A stretch of 64,000 bases of DNA from Prorocentrum cordatum (lineage: Eukaryota; Sar; Dinophyceae; Prorocentrales; Prorocentraceae), in contig CAUYUJ010003438.1 in NCBI GenBank assembly GCA_963575745.1, forward strand, positions 1 to 64,000, read 5' to 3'. The notes under the pieces were generated by a model. The model did not search any database and had not been told where the DNA came from. It worked only from the letters and a program-made list of their open reading frames with translations. The position numbers and the translations under genes were made by a program. Below are positions 1 through 8,470 of the stretch, one piece after another (the stretch's first letter is position 1; each line of letters begins with the position of its first letter).

Positions 1-99
1 TCGGATAGAGGTCGGTGGTGAACTGGAGTGCCAGGCGGGCTCCCCCGCAAACTCGATGGCGTGCCCGGTGGCATCATGCCCAAAAGAGCTGTACCATGC

Positions 100-777
100 T
101 CAGCTCTGGCCGCAGCCATTCGCTCCATGAGAGTGCCATTCGTGGCAGGCCGACCAGGGAGTCCCGAATGGAGACTGCACTGGCGTTGTCGCCACTGGGG
201 TCATGCCCCTCGGTGTGTGCATGCTGTGCGAGGGGCTCCCTGGCATCTGCTCGAATCGAGCGGGCCCTCCAAAGATGCGGCCGAACGTTTGCGGGTCTCC
301 CTGCGGCTCGGGCATGTCGCTCCTGAGTCCATTAACGGGCAGGTTTCCCTGCGCGCCCTGGCGGTTGCGCGTCACCATGGCGGACATAGCTCCCTGGCCT
401 GCGGCCCAGGGATCTTGTTGGCACAGTCTGTCCGCTAGCTGTTCCACCTGCTCAGGGTTTAGAGCAGCCACAATCTGATCCAGATCTGAGGTGCTGAGGA
501 CCTGCCAAGATATGGCACTAGGCCCTTGGCTTGGAGCACGGCTTGGAGCCGCACTCCCCGCCTCATTCGTTAACATGAGGATCTGGTGGGTCTCGGGCTG
601 GTTTCCCAGCACTGTTGGGTTGTAGTGGTCCCCCAACTCTCTCTGACAACAAGCCGTAGGAGGCTCATCATCACGCCAGAGAGACATTCTGTACCCAATA
701 CTCGCATTGCCCACCGTTTTCCATCTGCTTGGTGCCGTCATCGCGGCAGTGGAACAGCGTGCACGGCGACTACCCAA
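100..777 (-). CDS. Unknown ORF downstream of the Tpt1-like domain
   Basis: A 225-residue frame in the same phase as the Tpt1-like frame, separated from it by a TGA at about 793. It contains a short helical stretch around 405-500 (Leu/Gln/Glu-rich) and G-N-x-P peptides from hairpins at 339-352 and 597-610. No domain recognised. It may be the continuation of the polyprotein beyond a nonsense mutation, leading toward parts outside the window. Confidence 0.35.
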   Translation of the reverse strand: MGSRRARCSTAAMTAPSRWKTVGNASIGYRMSLWRDDEPPTACCQRELGDHYNPTVLGNQPETHQILMLTNEAGSAAPSRAPSQGPSAISWQVLSTSDLDQIVAALNPEQVEQLADRLCQQDPWAAGQGAMSAMVTRNRQGAQGNLPVNGLRSDMPEPQGDPQTFGRIFGGPARFEQMPGSPSHSMHTPRGMTPVATTPVQSPFGTPWSACHEWHSHGANGCGQS

Positions 778-792
778 GTAGTGTGGGTTTTG

Positions 793-1500
793 TCACTGTT
801 TACCTGTGGAGATCTCCTCCACGTAGTTGATATAATACGGCTCAATAATGCCGTCGACCCCTCCCGATAACAGCACCCCGTTGTCGGACCAGCTGAACTC
901 GATTCCGTCCTTCGAAGCCTGGTGCCAGTCCACCGAGATGATGATCTCGGAATCAGGGTCCCATCCACTCTGCACGTCACGACGCTGAAGCGTTGGAACA
1001 AGGTGGATGCGTGAACGGCCAGTCCCTTTCTTCTTGGTGTTGTGCTCTCTGCGGCAGGAAAAGCCTATCCACATGATGCCCTCAAAGGCTGCCCACCGTG
1101 TGCCGTGAATGGCAACGTCGGGGTACGGGGCCGGTCTCCCGGCAGGATTGTCGTGCAGTACAATGTACTTGTACAGCGACCAAGGGGCCTTGAGCGTCCA
1201 CGAGTGCCCCTGCGAAGCACGGATGAACAAATCGGCCGTGCCAGAATCTCGCATCAGGACCTTGAACTGCAGACGCTGCTTCTCCTCACCGTCCGCCTCG
1301 CGGACGTGGACGATCGCCATCATGATGGCAGCCATCTGGTCGACCGTTCTGTCGTAAAAGGTCCCGGCGATGATCTTGGCATCGTCGTACTTCGGGTTGT
1401 GCCCGTCATGCCGCGTACCGTCGTTCCAGGGGAACTCGTTTACGAGCTCGTGGAGGTTGATCCATCCATCGTGGTCGTCGAACGTCCTCAGCCTCCACAC
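793..1500 (-). CDS. Tpt1/KptA-like RNA 2'-phosphotransferase domain
   Basis: The family transfers a 2'-phosphate from spliced RNA to NAD+. Visible family features in order: a DGWINLHELV segment (residues 11-20) matching the N-terminal lobe, IRASQGHS (93-100) matching the RAxQGHS signature, IHGT (131-134) matching the substrate HGT motif, an Arg/His segment R-R-E-H then R-I-H-L (150-167), and SDNGVLLSGG (205-214) matching the C-terminal SxNGVxLxxG motif. The opening LSxxLRH motif is in the preceding frame. Residues 120-124 come from a member of the hairpin family inserted just before the HGT motif. The domain is fused to, or co-transcribed with, a Gag-like region. Activity of this copy is doubtful because of the frame break. 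Confidence 0.72.
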   Translation of the reverse strand: MWRLRTFDDHDGWINLHELVNEFPWNDGTRHDGHNPKYDDAKIIAGTFYDRTVDQMAAIMMAIVHVREADGEEKQRLQFKVLMRDSGTADLFIRASQGHSWTLKAPWSLYKYIVLHDNPAGRPAPYPDVAIHGTRWAAFEGIMWIGFSCRREHNTKKKGTGRSRIHLVPTLQRRDVQSGWDPDSEIIISVDWHQASKDGIEFSWSDNGVLLSGGVDGIIEPYYINYVEEISTGKQ

Positions 1501-2483
1501 TGGATTGTTCGGTCTGTCAGCGCGTGCCTACAGATCTTGCTAAGGCACTTTCTGAGCTGCTTCAGCTTGTAGTTCGTGCTAGGAATGATGTTCTTCTGCC
1601 TGCAGCTCTCCATAAGCGCCTCGGCAACCGAACGCATCGGTGGAAGCTTCCGTAGAGCACGACGATCGTTGATCAACGCCTGGCTCCCGCTCGTGAAGGA
1701 GGTATCGCCTGGGTGGCGCAGCTTGTCCTCTGGTGGGTTTCCCCGCAATGGAGCCTCTGCCGCTGGCGAGGCTGCAGCTCCTGATGATGAGGATGCTGCG
1801 GCTGCAGCGCCTGGCGGGTTTCCCCGCGGTGTCTCTCGGCTGGCGCTGCTCCTAATCTTAAGCACCCAAGTACCCCGAGGCAAAGCACCCTCCTCGGGCG
1901 CCTTGGAGCGCGTCGCCACTGGCGAGGCCGGCGTAGGGGTATACCCTGTACGCTCGAAAGCCTTGGCCTTGCTGGTGATGGAGCCACTCCGGCTAGGCTG
2001 TCGCCTGCGGATCTCCAGGGTGTCCTGAGGCTGTTGCCTGGGGTCAGGTCTCTGCGCAGGCATTGCTCGAGTCGGTGACTGCGGCACTTCGGAGAGGGGC
2101 CTCCCAATCTGCACATCGAACCCGAGCTCCTCTGAGCGGGTAGAAACTTTCTGTCTTTCACCCGAAGGCGTCCTAGGTTCACGAGTCTCGCTTTTGGCCT
2201 TTGGGATCGTTGGGGGATTCTTTGCTTCAGCTTGTGACTCCAGCAGCATTCGGCGAGTTGCCTCGCGGGCGCGCTCTTCTGCCACTCGCTTGCGCTCTGT
2301 CTCTGCTGCGGCTCGTTGAACCTCATGCTCGTCGTCACTCGTCATCTCGAACGTTTGTGCCTGACTGGAGACACCAGGCGGGTTCCCCCGCGGAGATCGA
2401 GTCTCCTGAGCAGCAAGACTGCTGTGGCCCGCGGTTCCGAGACGGCGATTGATCGCATCGATCTCTTCTTGGGTCATAGGCAC
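1488..2483 (-). CDS. Linker ORF ending in the first motif of a Tpt1 domain
   Basis: This frame opens with an ATG at 2483. It has a charged Glu/Arg-rich coiled-coil-like stretch, then a Pro/Ser/Ala-rich region with repeated R-G-N-P-P peptides from hairpins at 1733-1746, 1814-1827 and 2378-2391. The last 25 residues contain LSKICRHAL, which matches the LSxxLRH motif that opens Tpt1/KptA RNA 2'-phosphotransferases. The rest of that domain continues in another phase at 1500, so the domain is split by a frame change near 1490-1500. Confidence 0.5.
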   Translation of the reverse strand: MPMTQEEIDAINRRLGTAGHSSLAAQETRSPRGNPPGVSSQAQTFEMTSDDEHEVQRAAAETERKRVAEERAREATRRMLLESQAEAKNPPTIPKAKSETREPRTPSGERQKVSTRSEELGFDVQIGRPLSEVPQSPTRAMPAQRPDPRQQPQDTLEIRRRQPSRSGSITSKAKAFERTGYTPTPASPVATRSKAPEEGALPRGTWVLKIRSSASRETPRGNPPGAAAAASSSSGAAASPAAEAPLRGNPPEDKLRHPGDTSFTSGSQALINDRRALRKLPPMRSVAEALMESCRQKNIIPSTNYKLKQLRKCLSKICRHALTDRTIQCGG

Positions 2484-2627
2484 AAGAGGTGGATGACCCT
2501 CCTTTGCAGGAGTGCGGCCCCTGTTCGGGCTTAAGACGTCATTGAGGCCTACAGGGCAACCAGGTCTGTGTTCCTGGAATGCCTGTGAGCACGGACCGCA
2601 GACAGCATTGGCCCTGTAGCGGCGGCG

Positions 2628-3575
2628 CTATTCGATGATGGCTCTCAGCTGTTTCCGCACTGCCTCTATCTCAGGACGTCGAATGTTCGTCGCGAGCTGA
2701 TAGCCACCCCGCATGGACCTGCCCTGGGCGCCCCTGTTGATCGGGTTGCCCTGTCCAAAAGCAGAGTGCTCACCCGTTTGGCGCCAAGAGTCGTTGTAGG
2801 CGAGCAGCTCCCCCCCCCGTCGAGCGGCATGCTCTGATGGGGCTGCTTGCCTCCATTCACGCGGGGGCCGTCCCTGGGAGTGCGGATCGCCCCTAAGACG
2901 CGGATGTGAGCGAGACCTCCTGGCCTGTTCATCGGATGATGCTGCTGACATATCCTGAGCAGGAGCTGACGGGGTTTCCTGGGTAGGCGTAGGCAGCGCA
3001 TCCTGGGCAGGCAGGTCTATCTGCTGACTGGAGTCTGGCATGATTGGCTCTTGTGCGGATGGTTGTGCGCCAGGACTGTCTGGGTCGAAGTCCACCTCCT
3101 CGTCTTCGCCATTGACGTCCATCATGAGGATGGTGGCCTCGTCCTCGCACAATCCACATCCGTCATCATCTTCAACTTCTAAAGTAGGATTGTCAATGAC
3201 AATGGTCATTGGCCCAGCCGGGACGGGCAGGTTCCCCTGCTGTAGAGGCGTCTGAGCACCGCTAAGCTGGCCCGGCGCCGGCGGCGCGGAGGTCGGCCCA
3301 GGCTCGTTGCCGAGCACGGCGTGCGCTTCAAGCTGATCATCGTCATAGGAGGGCTGCCCGATGACGTTTCGCATGGCCGCATGGTTGGGCCGTAGCCCCA
3401 CCGCCTGGAGACCCCATCCCGGCGGAGGAAGCGCCTGTCCACGCATTGTGATAGCCCTCTCAAGGGCTTGGCGCCAACGCCCCTTTGCATACCATGTGTC
3501 GCTGCACGTCGTCAAGGAGCACGCTGTCGATGAGAGCGAGGGCCGCCAGGAGCAATTCCGAGTCGTCACAGACAT
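2628..3575 (-). CDS. Unknown acidic, low-complexity protein segment
   Basis: A 315-residue frame in the same phase as the Gag-like block. It is rich in Pro, Ala, Gln, Asp and Glu, with an acidic stretch near the middle (around 3060-3200) and an Arg-rich C-terminus ending at a TAG. G-N-x-P peptides are encoded by hairpins at 3227-3240 and 3302-3315. No enzyme motif was seen. Its position between Gag-like and Tpt1-like regions suggests a linker or accessory part of the same element. Confidence 0.4.
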   Translation of the reverse strand: MSVTTRNCSWRPSLSSTACSLTTCSDTWYAKGRWRQALERAITMRGQALPPPGWGLQAVGLRPNHAAMRNVIGQPSYDDDQLEAHAVLGNEPGPTSAPPAPGQLSGAQTPLQQGNLPVPAGPMTIVIDNPTLEVEDDDGCGLCEDEATILMMDVNGEDEEVDFDPDSPGAQPSAQEPIMPDSSQQIDLPAQDALPTPTQETPSAPAQDMSAASSDEQARRSRSHPRLRGDPHSQGRPPREWRQAAPSEHAARRGGELLAYNDSWRQTGEHSAFGQGNPINRGAQGRSMRGGYQLATNIRRPEIEAVRKQLRAIIE

Positions 3576-3933
3576 CGGAGTCTTGCAGCATCATGTGGCC
3601 GCTCTCGACGCTCTGTTGACTATCAGGATACTCTTCGGCTTGAGCGGCGTGCATCTGCATGGGGGCCTGCAAAACCGTGCATGGTCCGTACCCACCCAGC
3701 GCGAGCATACCAGGTGGCTCGCGAGGATTGCCCGGCACGCCCACGGTGAAGGCTTGAGCCTCCAATTCCATCAATTCGCAATAGTTCGGCGGATACACTG
3801 GAGTAGGCCTGTTTCCAGGCACGAGGTCAGATTGCCGTCGAAGATTGTGCTCGACCTCCGAAGGTGAGGCCTCAACAGTGACGTCCTCGTCGCTGCTCTC
3901 GTAGGCCATGATGTTACCTGGATTGCCGAACAT
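3460..3933 (-). CDS. Linker segment after Gag-like region (frame changed)
   Basis: This 157-residue frame follows the zinc-knuckle protein in a different phase. It is acidic and proline-rich, carries G-N-x-P peptides from hairpins at 3807-3820 and 3956-3969, and has no domain I recognise. It overlaps the end of the upstream frame by about 160 bases and the start of the next by about 115, which fits a chain broken by small indels. It could instead be a separate small ORF. Confidence 0.35.
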   Translation of the reverse strand: MFGNPGNIMAYESSDEDVTVEASPSEVEHNLRRQSDLVPGNRPTPVYPPNYCELMELEAQAFTVGVPGNPREPPGMLALGGYGPCTVLQAPMQMHAAQAEEYPDSQQSVESGHMMLQDSDVCDDSELLLAALALIDSVLLDDVQRHMVCKGALAPSP

Positions 3934-5966
3934 CCAGTCGAAGAAAGAAAAAGGGGCTGGTTTCCCAGCGTTCCGTTTTCCACAGGCGTGAGCTCGATGG
4001 GTCCGAAGATGAACCTGCGGAGGTACTCGAGGTAGTACACGTAGAGCCCGTGGCCGTGCGCCTCGATCTCGTCCAGAGTGTCCATGTTACTGACCCAAGT
4101 GTAAAACATCTGATCCACAGCCTCGAAGTCTTGGAGGCTCAGATACTCAATAGCAGGTTCACTTGAGTCTAGATGGACTTCGGACGATCTACCCTTTCCA
4201 TTCCCCTTCACTGGACAATCCTGTACAAGGTGATCGGCACTTTCACATTCATGGCACTTCAAGATCTGGCCGTCTCTACCTCGCGGGTTCCCCCGCCGAC
4301 CATTGCCTTTGCCTGAGGTTTCCCTACGGCCTTTTCCACGGCCTTTTTCCCCGAAGAATATCTCATCATACTGATCATCCGAAAACCTCTGGAGGAAAGC
4401 CGTAATGCCTCGTCCGTTCAACCTTCGACGACCCCGTTTGCCTTTGCCTTTTCCTTTGAAGCTCCTCCGTATCCTCCTAACACGACGCACTGGTTTTCGT
4501 GTAAACCTCCTCCACCTACGCTTCGCTTGTTGTGACAACCAAAACAGATGCTCAGCGCGCTGATTAGCACCTTCCATTTGCATAATATCTGACCAGTCTA
4601 GCGGTTCGATGCCATCTGGTGATATCGTGTCGGCGTCGGTGCCTGAGTCGAAACCGTCGTTACCTAGGTAGGTGGCTACGCCGTCGTTTAGGGGGTTCGC
4701 TTCTCCCCATAGAGAGCGGGGAGGCTGAGGTTCTCTAGGAGGAGGGCTGGTTGCCCAGCTTGGTTGCGATCGATCCCCAACTAGTAGGGCAGTAGATTCG
4801 CCAGGATCGTCGGCCCATATGTTTGCGGGCCCGTTGCCAGGCTGAGCTTCAGAGGTTAAGGCAGTATAACAATTTCCATTGCCAGTTCCCCTTCCCCTTC
4901 CAAACACTGATCCTATGTTACCAGGAGACCGTTCTGACAAATGGCCGATCGAGCGCATCCTCTCACACAGTTCTTCATACTGTTGTTGTGTTCGGGGCAT
5001 TTGGTGGTTGAGTGGTTGTAAGAGTTGCATGGCTCGCTGGTTGCCAACGCCTAGGGCGCGGAATATGATGGTCGTAAGCAATTGGAAGTTGGGAAGGTCA
5101 AAGCCCACCGATTGTGCCTCGAGACGGGCCATTTCGAACCGAGTGAGGGTTACGTCGATTCGTTCTCCGTGAGGCACATGAAAGTCGATGAGCTGAGCGC
5201 CTGAGGTGAGCTGACGCTGATCTTCCAGGCGTTCGAACTTCATGTTCAGGAGGAGCATAATATATGTTACTGGGTCGGTGTGGACACCGTCGATGTCCGC
5301 ACCATAGTTTATGATGTCAGGTGGTACCCTCATGGCGAGTGTCCTCGCGAGGCCGCCCTGGCCGCGTTGTATGGCGGCTGCTAGGGCTTGTGGCGTCATG
5401 CGTCCACTCGCGACGTTAAGCCACGCGTTGACCTCGTAGACGTACTCGCGAAAGAGTACGTTGCCTTGGGGGCCCCAGTATGGGCCATGTGTTTGCCCAT
5501 CGGTGCTATTATCTCCTCGGCGCATGTGTCCGATTGCCGCCCCCAGCGCAAACCATATAATGGCGAAGATAACCAACCCTAGGCTGTGGAGGTATGGGTG
5601 GTTATCGGGCGCGTTGCCGCGCTGGGGTAGGGCTTGTAGCGCCTTGTCAAGCCTACGAGGCGCTTTATCTTGCGGGTCTCCCCGCCTACGCTTCAAGTAC
5701 TTCGGTTTTGGCTCGTTGCCGAGCGGTTGGTGGTAGCGTAGTGATGAAGCGTATATGGTACCAACGTTGTTGTCTAGACGTCGTACCTCTCGTGTTGCTT
5801 CTTGCTCTTGAATTGATCCTCGTAAATGTCGGTGGAGTGGTGGCGCAGGGTAGAGATTGGTCACGAGGATCGTGCCGTGTAGCGCGAGGATAAGAAGAGC
5901 AAGAGCTGACCACACGAGAGTGCGGCCAGCTCCGCTACCAAGTCTGAAATGACTCTGGTAGGTCAT
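3771..5966 (-). CDS. Gag-like protein with two membrane segments and a CCHC zinc knuckle
   Basis: The frame is open from 6110, but its first codons lie in the leader remnant and the first ATG with a plausible N-terminus is at 5966. From that Met, residues about 17-36 and 129-147 are strongly hydrophobic and look like membrane segments. A helical region follows whose pattern resembles the Gag core of Ty1/copia elements. A very basic Arg/Lys stretch precedes a zinc knuckle of form C-x2-C-x4-H-x4-C at about 4209-4254. Short G-N-x-P peptides recur and are encoded by the hairpin family described separately. The reading continues in another frame after about 3.9 kb. Nucleic-acid packaging is inferred from the knuckle. 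Membrane segments at the N-terminus are odd for a Gag. Confidence 0.6.
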   Translation of the reverse strand: MTYQSHFRLGSGAGRTLVWSALALLILALHGTILVTNLYPAPPLHRHLRGSIQEQEATREVRRLDNNVGTIYASSLRYHQPLGNEPKPKYLKRRRGDPQDKAPRRLDKALQALPQRGNAPDNHPYLHSLGLVIFAIIWFALGAAIGHMRRGDNSTDGQTHGPYWGPQGNVLFREYVYEVNAWLNVASGRMTPQALAAAIQRGQGGLARTLAMRVPPDIINYGADIDGVHTDPVTYIMLLLNMKFERLEDQRQLTSGAQLIDFHVPHGERIDVTLTRFEMARLEAQSVGFDLPNFQLLTTIIFRALGVGNQRAMQLLQPLNHQMPRTQQQYEELCERMRSIGHLSERSPGNIGSVFGRGRGTGNGNCYTALTSEAQPGNGPANIWADDPGESTALLVGDRSQPSWATSPPPREPQPPRSLWGEANPLNDGVATYLGNDGFDSGTDADTISPDGIEPLDWSDIMQMEGANQRAEHLFWLSQQAKRRWRRFTRKPVRRVRRIRRSFKGKGKGKRGRRRLNGRGITAFLQRFSDDQYDEIFFGEKGRGKGRRETSGKGNGRRGNPRGRDGQILKCHECESADHLVQDCPVKGNGKGRSSEVHLDSSEPAIEYLSLQDFEAVDQMFYTWVSNMDTLDEIEAHGHGLYVYYLEYLRRFIFGPIELTPVENGTLGNQPLFLSSTGCSAIQVTSWPTRAATRTSLLRPHLRRSSTIFDGNLTSCLETGLLQCIRRTIAN

Positions 5967-6100
5967 ATTGCATCCAATTCCATGTCGAAGGAATACGATA
6001 TGGGGTGTGGATGAGTAAGATAGAATAAGATCGATGTAATGATCTTTCCAACACATAGCGAATACCAAGTCAGGTATCCGGGCAAATTGGGCGCGCGTGC

Positions 6101-6121
6101 CTTGAGCCAAAAGGCAGCGAC
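6101..6121 (-). other. Relict dinoflagellate spliced leader
   Basis: On the minus strand this reads GTCGCTGCC followed by TTTTGGCTCAAG. The canonical dinoflagellate spliced leader ends in GCCATTTTGGCTCAAG, so the last 12 bases match exactly and GCC matches after loss of one A. It lies at the 5' edge of the minus-strand coding block and points in the same direction. Genomic leader remnants are known marks of trans-spliced mRNAs that were reverse transcribed and reinserted. Confidence 0.75.
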
Positions 6122-6759
6122 GCGCAGGCTATACTCCCGATTATCTATAACATCTCCCAAAGAACTACCCTTAAAGTCGAAACACATGCGCAGCAACGAT
6201 CATAAAACAAAACCCATCAGGCAACAGGGCAAGAACAGGAAATTACGAAACACAAGCATCACATGGCACCAACAGTGGAGCACAACCCATCGATCACCAA
6301 ATCAAGAACCATACACCCGCAGTCACGAAAGCAGCATCGGGCACCTGTCATAGCGCACAACACATCAGGACAACAACGAAACACACGCAGCAACCACTAC
6401 CGGTCATATGGCACCAGCCAGGCAAGACCATGAATTAGAGTCCCCATGGAAACGACGAGAAATATGCATGAACTAATTCATCATGGGGCACCAGCTACAG
6501 AACACCACCCACAAAATAGCGAGGCAAGACCAAGAAAGCATCGCAAGGATTAACGCAACCTAGGCCACTAGCCACACAGCACCATACACTACAGCGCATG
6601 GACCAGCAGGGCGAGCCAAACAGCACCGCCCATAGCACAACAGCGCATGACCGCACACGTGCAACCACCAACACATCATAGAGCGCTGGACATAACGCAC
6701 CATTAGAGCACGAACAAATGATTAGTCTGGCGAAGGGCCCAACCATACGCAATTGTGAC
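6122..6759. other. Spacer without recognised gene
   Basis: A purine-rich plus-strand spacer with loosely recurring phrases such as GGCACCA and GAGCACAA. Similar phrasing reappears at 8640-9350, so the two stretches flanking the tandem array may be remnants of one sequence family. No coding exon or structured RNA was seen. Confidence 0.5.
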
Positions 6760-8470
6760 TACCGTCGTTGTCGGTATCGCCTTCGGTGGATCTCCTTATG
6801 GGGCACGAAACGTGTGACTGGGTAGTCGAAGCCAATCTGGCGCCAATCTGGCAGGCCCAATCTGGCAAACGGGGGCAATCTGGCGAGGGAGCCAAGGCGA
6901 ATCCAGTCTGGCGAATAACCCAAATCATCCAGTTTGGCCGGGCCAGATTGGCCCTTGGGGTCCAATCCAATCTGACAGTCTGGCCTTCGACTACCCAGTG
7001 TGAAGAGTGTGCCGCTTACGGCGGGGTCGCCATGCGGGCGCTGCTACTGGGGCTTGATGTGGAGCTCCATTTATGGGGCCACAGCACGTGTGAGGGTGTG
7101 CCGAAATGGGGCGGGGACGCCATGCGGACGCTGCCACTGGGGCCTTCGGTGAAGCCCCCTAAGGGGCCACGAAACGTGTGAGGGAAGAGCGGCGATGATG
7201 GCGATGAAGAACGATGCGCAGGACCTTAGATGGAGCTCCCTACATGGGGCCACGAAACGTTCGAGGGCTGTGCCAAAATGGGGCGACGCCGCCACGCGAA
7301 CTGCGCCACTGGGACCTTAGGTGAAGCTCCATATGGGGCCACGAAGCGCGTGAAGGGTGTGCCAAAACGGGGCGGCGCCGCCATGCGGACTGCGCCAGTG
7401 GGACCTGCGGTGGAGCTCCCTATGGTGCCACGAAGCGTGTGAGAGGTGTACCAACACGGGGCGGCGCCGCCATGCGGACTGCGCCACTGGGACCTCAAGT
7501 TTAGCTTCATATGGGGCCGCGACGCGTGTAAGGGGTGTGCCAAAATGAGGCGGCGCCGCCATGCGAACTGCGCCACTCGAATCGTAGGTGGTGCCCCCTG
7601 TAGGGCCACGAAACGTGTGACGGGTTTTTGCCAAACTGGGGCGGCGTCGCCATGCAAACTGCGCCACTGGGACCTCAGGTGGAGCTCCCTATAGGGGGGC
7701 ACGAAACGTGCGATGGGTATACCGAAATGCGTCGGCGCCGCCATTCGGGCTGCGCCACTGGGACCTGAGGTGGAGCTCCCTGTGGGCCGCGAAGCGCGTG
7801 AGGGGTGTGCCGAAATGGGGCGGCACCGCCATGCGAACTGCGCCACTGGGACCTTAGGTGGAGCGCCCTGAGGCCAGGTATCGTGTGAGGAGTGTGCCAA
7901 AACGAGGCGGCGCCGCCATGCGAACTGCGCCACTAGGACCTTAGGTGGAGCCCCGTATGGAGCCACGAAACGTGCGAGGGGTATACCGAAATGGACGGCG
8001 CCGGCATGCGGCCTGCGCCAGTGGTGCTTTAGGCGGAACTCCCTGTGGGACCACGAAACGTGTGAGGGGTGTACCGAAATGGGGCGGCGCCGTCACGCGA
8101 ACTGCGCCACTGGGGCCTGCGGCGGAGCTCCCTATGGGGCCACGACACGTGTGAGGGGTGTGCCAAAATGGGGCGGCGCCGCCATGCGGGCTGCGCCACT
8201 GAGCATGGGGCGGTGCCGCCATGCGGGCTGCGCCACTGAGACCTTAGGTTGAGCTCCCTATGGGGCCACGAAACGTTTGACGTGTGTGTGTGTGCCAGAA
8301 TGAAGCGGCGCCGCTGTGCCACTGGATCCTCAGACATGATTCCCTATGGGGCCACGAAGCGTGTGAGGGGTGTGCCAACATGGGGCGGCGCCGCCATGCG
8401 AAATGCGCCACTGGGACTTTAGGTGGAGCTCCTTATGGGGCCACGAAACGTGTGAGGTGTGTGCCGAAGC
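6760..8470. repeat. ~90-bp tandem repeat array with GGCGGCGCCGCC palindrome core
   Basis: About fifteen units of 80-110 bp follow one another. Each contains a block like CCACGAAACGTGTGAGGGGT, then a palindromic GGCGGCGCCGCC core, then TGCGCCACTGGGACC and GTGGAGCTCCCTATGGGG. Divergence between units is modest, and unit lengths vary through small indels. Both strands show long open frames here that are by-products of the repeat. One early unit is interrupted by the MITE at 6817-6999. Confidence 0.85.
6817..6999. mobile_element. MITE with 15-bp perfect terminal inverted repeats
   Basis: ACTGGGTAGTCGAAG at 6817-6831 is matched by its exact reverse complement at 6985-6999. The 183-bp element lies inside a unit of the ~90-bp array: removing it together with one GTG joins ACGAAACGTGTG to AAGAGTGTGCC, restoring the repeat consensus, so GTG is a 3-bp target duplication. 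The interior holds several copies of CAATCTGGC. No coding capacity. Confidence 0.78.

Larger units (their letters stand above)
35..5724. repeat. Dispersed GCNNG-loop-CNNGC hairpin family (15 copies)
   Basis: Fourteen-base hairpins with perfect 5-bp stems and 4-base loops occur at 35, 339, 597, 1130, 1814, 2378, 3227, 3302, 3807, 3956, 4283, 4746, 5609, 5672 and 5711, plus one with a G-T pair at 1733. Plus-strand loops are TTTC, TTCC, TTGC, TCTC or CTCC; in the sense RNA most read GAAA, GCAA or GAGA (GNRA type) or GGAA. Stems vary (GCAGG, GCTGG, GCCGG, GCGGG, GCTCG, GCCTG, GCGCG), always with matching changes in the other arm. Most of them encode G-N-x-P-like peptides in one phase. Confidence 0.85.
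1..6121 (-). mobile_element. SL-marked Gag-like / Tpt1 retroelement or retrocopy, 5' part
   Basis: A train of minus-strand reading frames runs from about 6110 to the left edge without recognisable introns. It starts with a spliced-leader remnant (6101-6121), then a Gag-like protein with a CCHC zinc knuckle, proline-rich linker frames and a Tpt1/KptA-like domain. Intron-poor structure plus a leader remnant is what a reinserted processed mRNA should look like in a dinoflagellate. The Gag portion recalls Ty1/copia-type elements, but no protease, integrase or reverse transcriptase is inside the window; these could lie beyond position 1. Frames change between blocks (near 3.9, 3.5 and 1.5 kb), so the copy is probably decayed unless frameshifting is programmed. 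At least fifteen small hairpins of one family are dispersed through it. Boundaries are inferred. Confidence 0.6.

Noticed and set aside
7000-8470. Array of regular units that could suggest a CRISPR
   Set aside because: Units are ~90 bp with no constant-repeat/unique-spacer pattern, and the context is eukaryotic.
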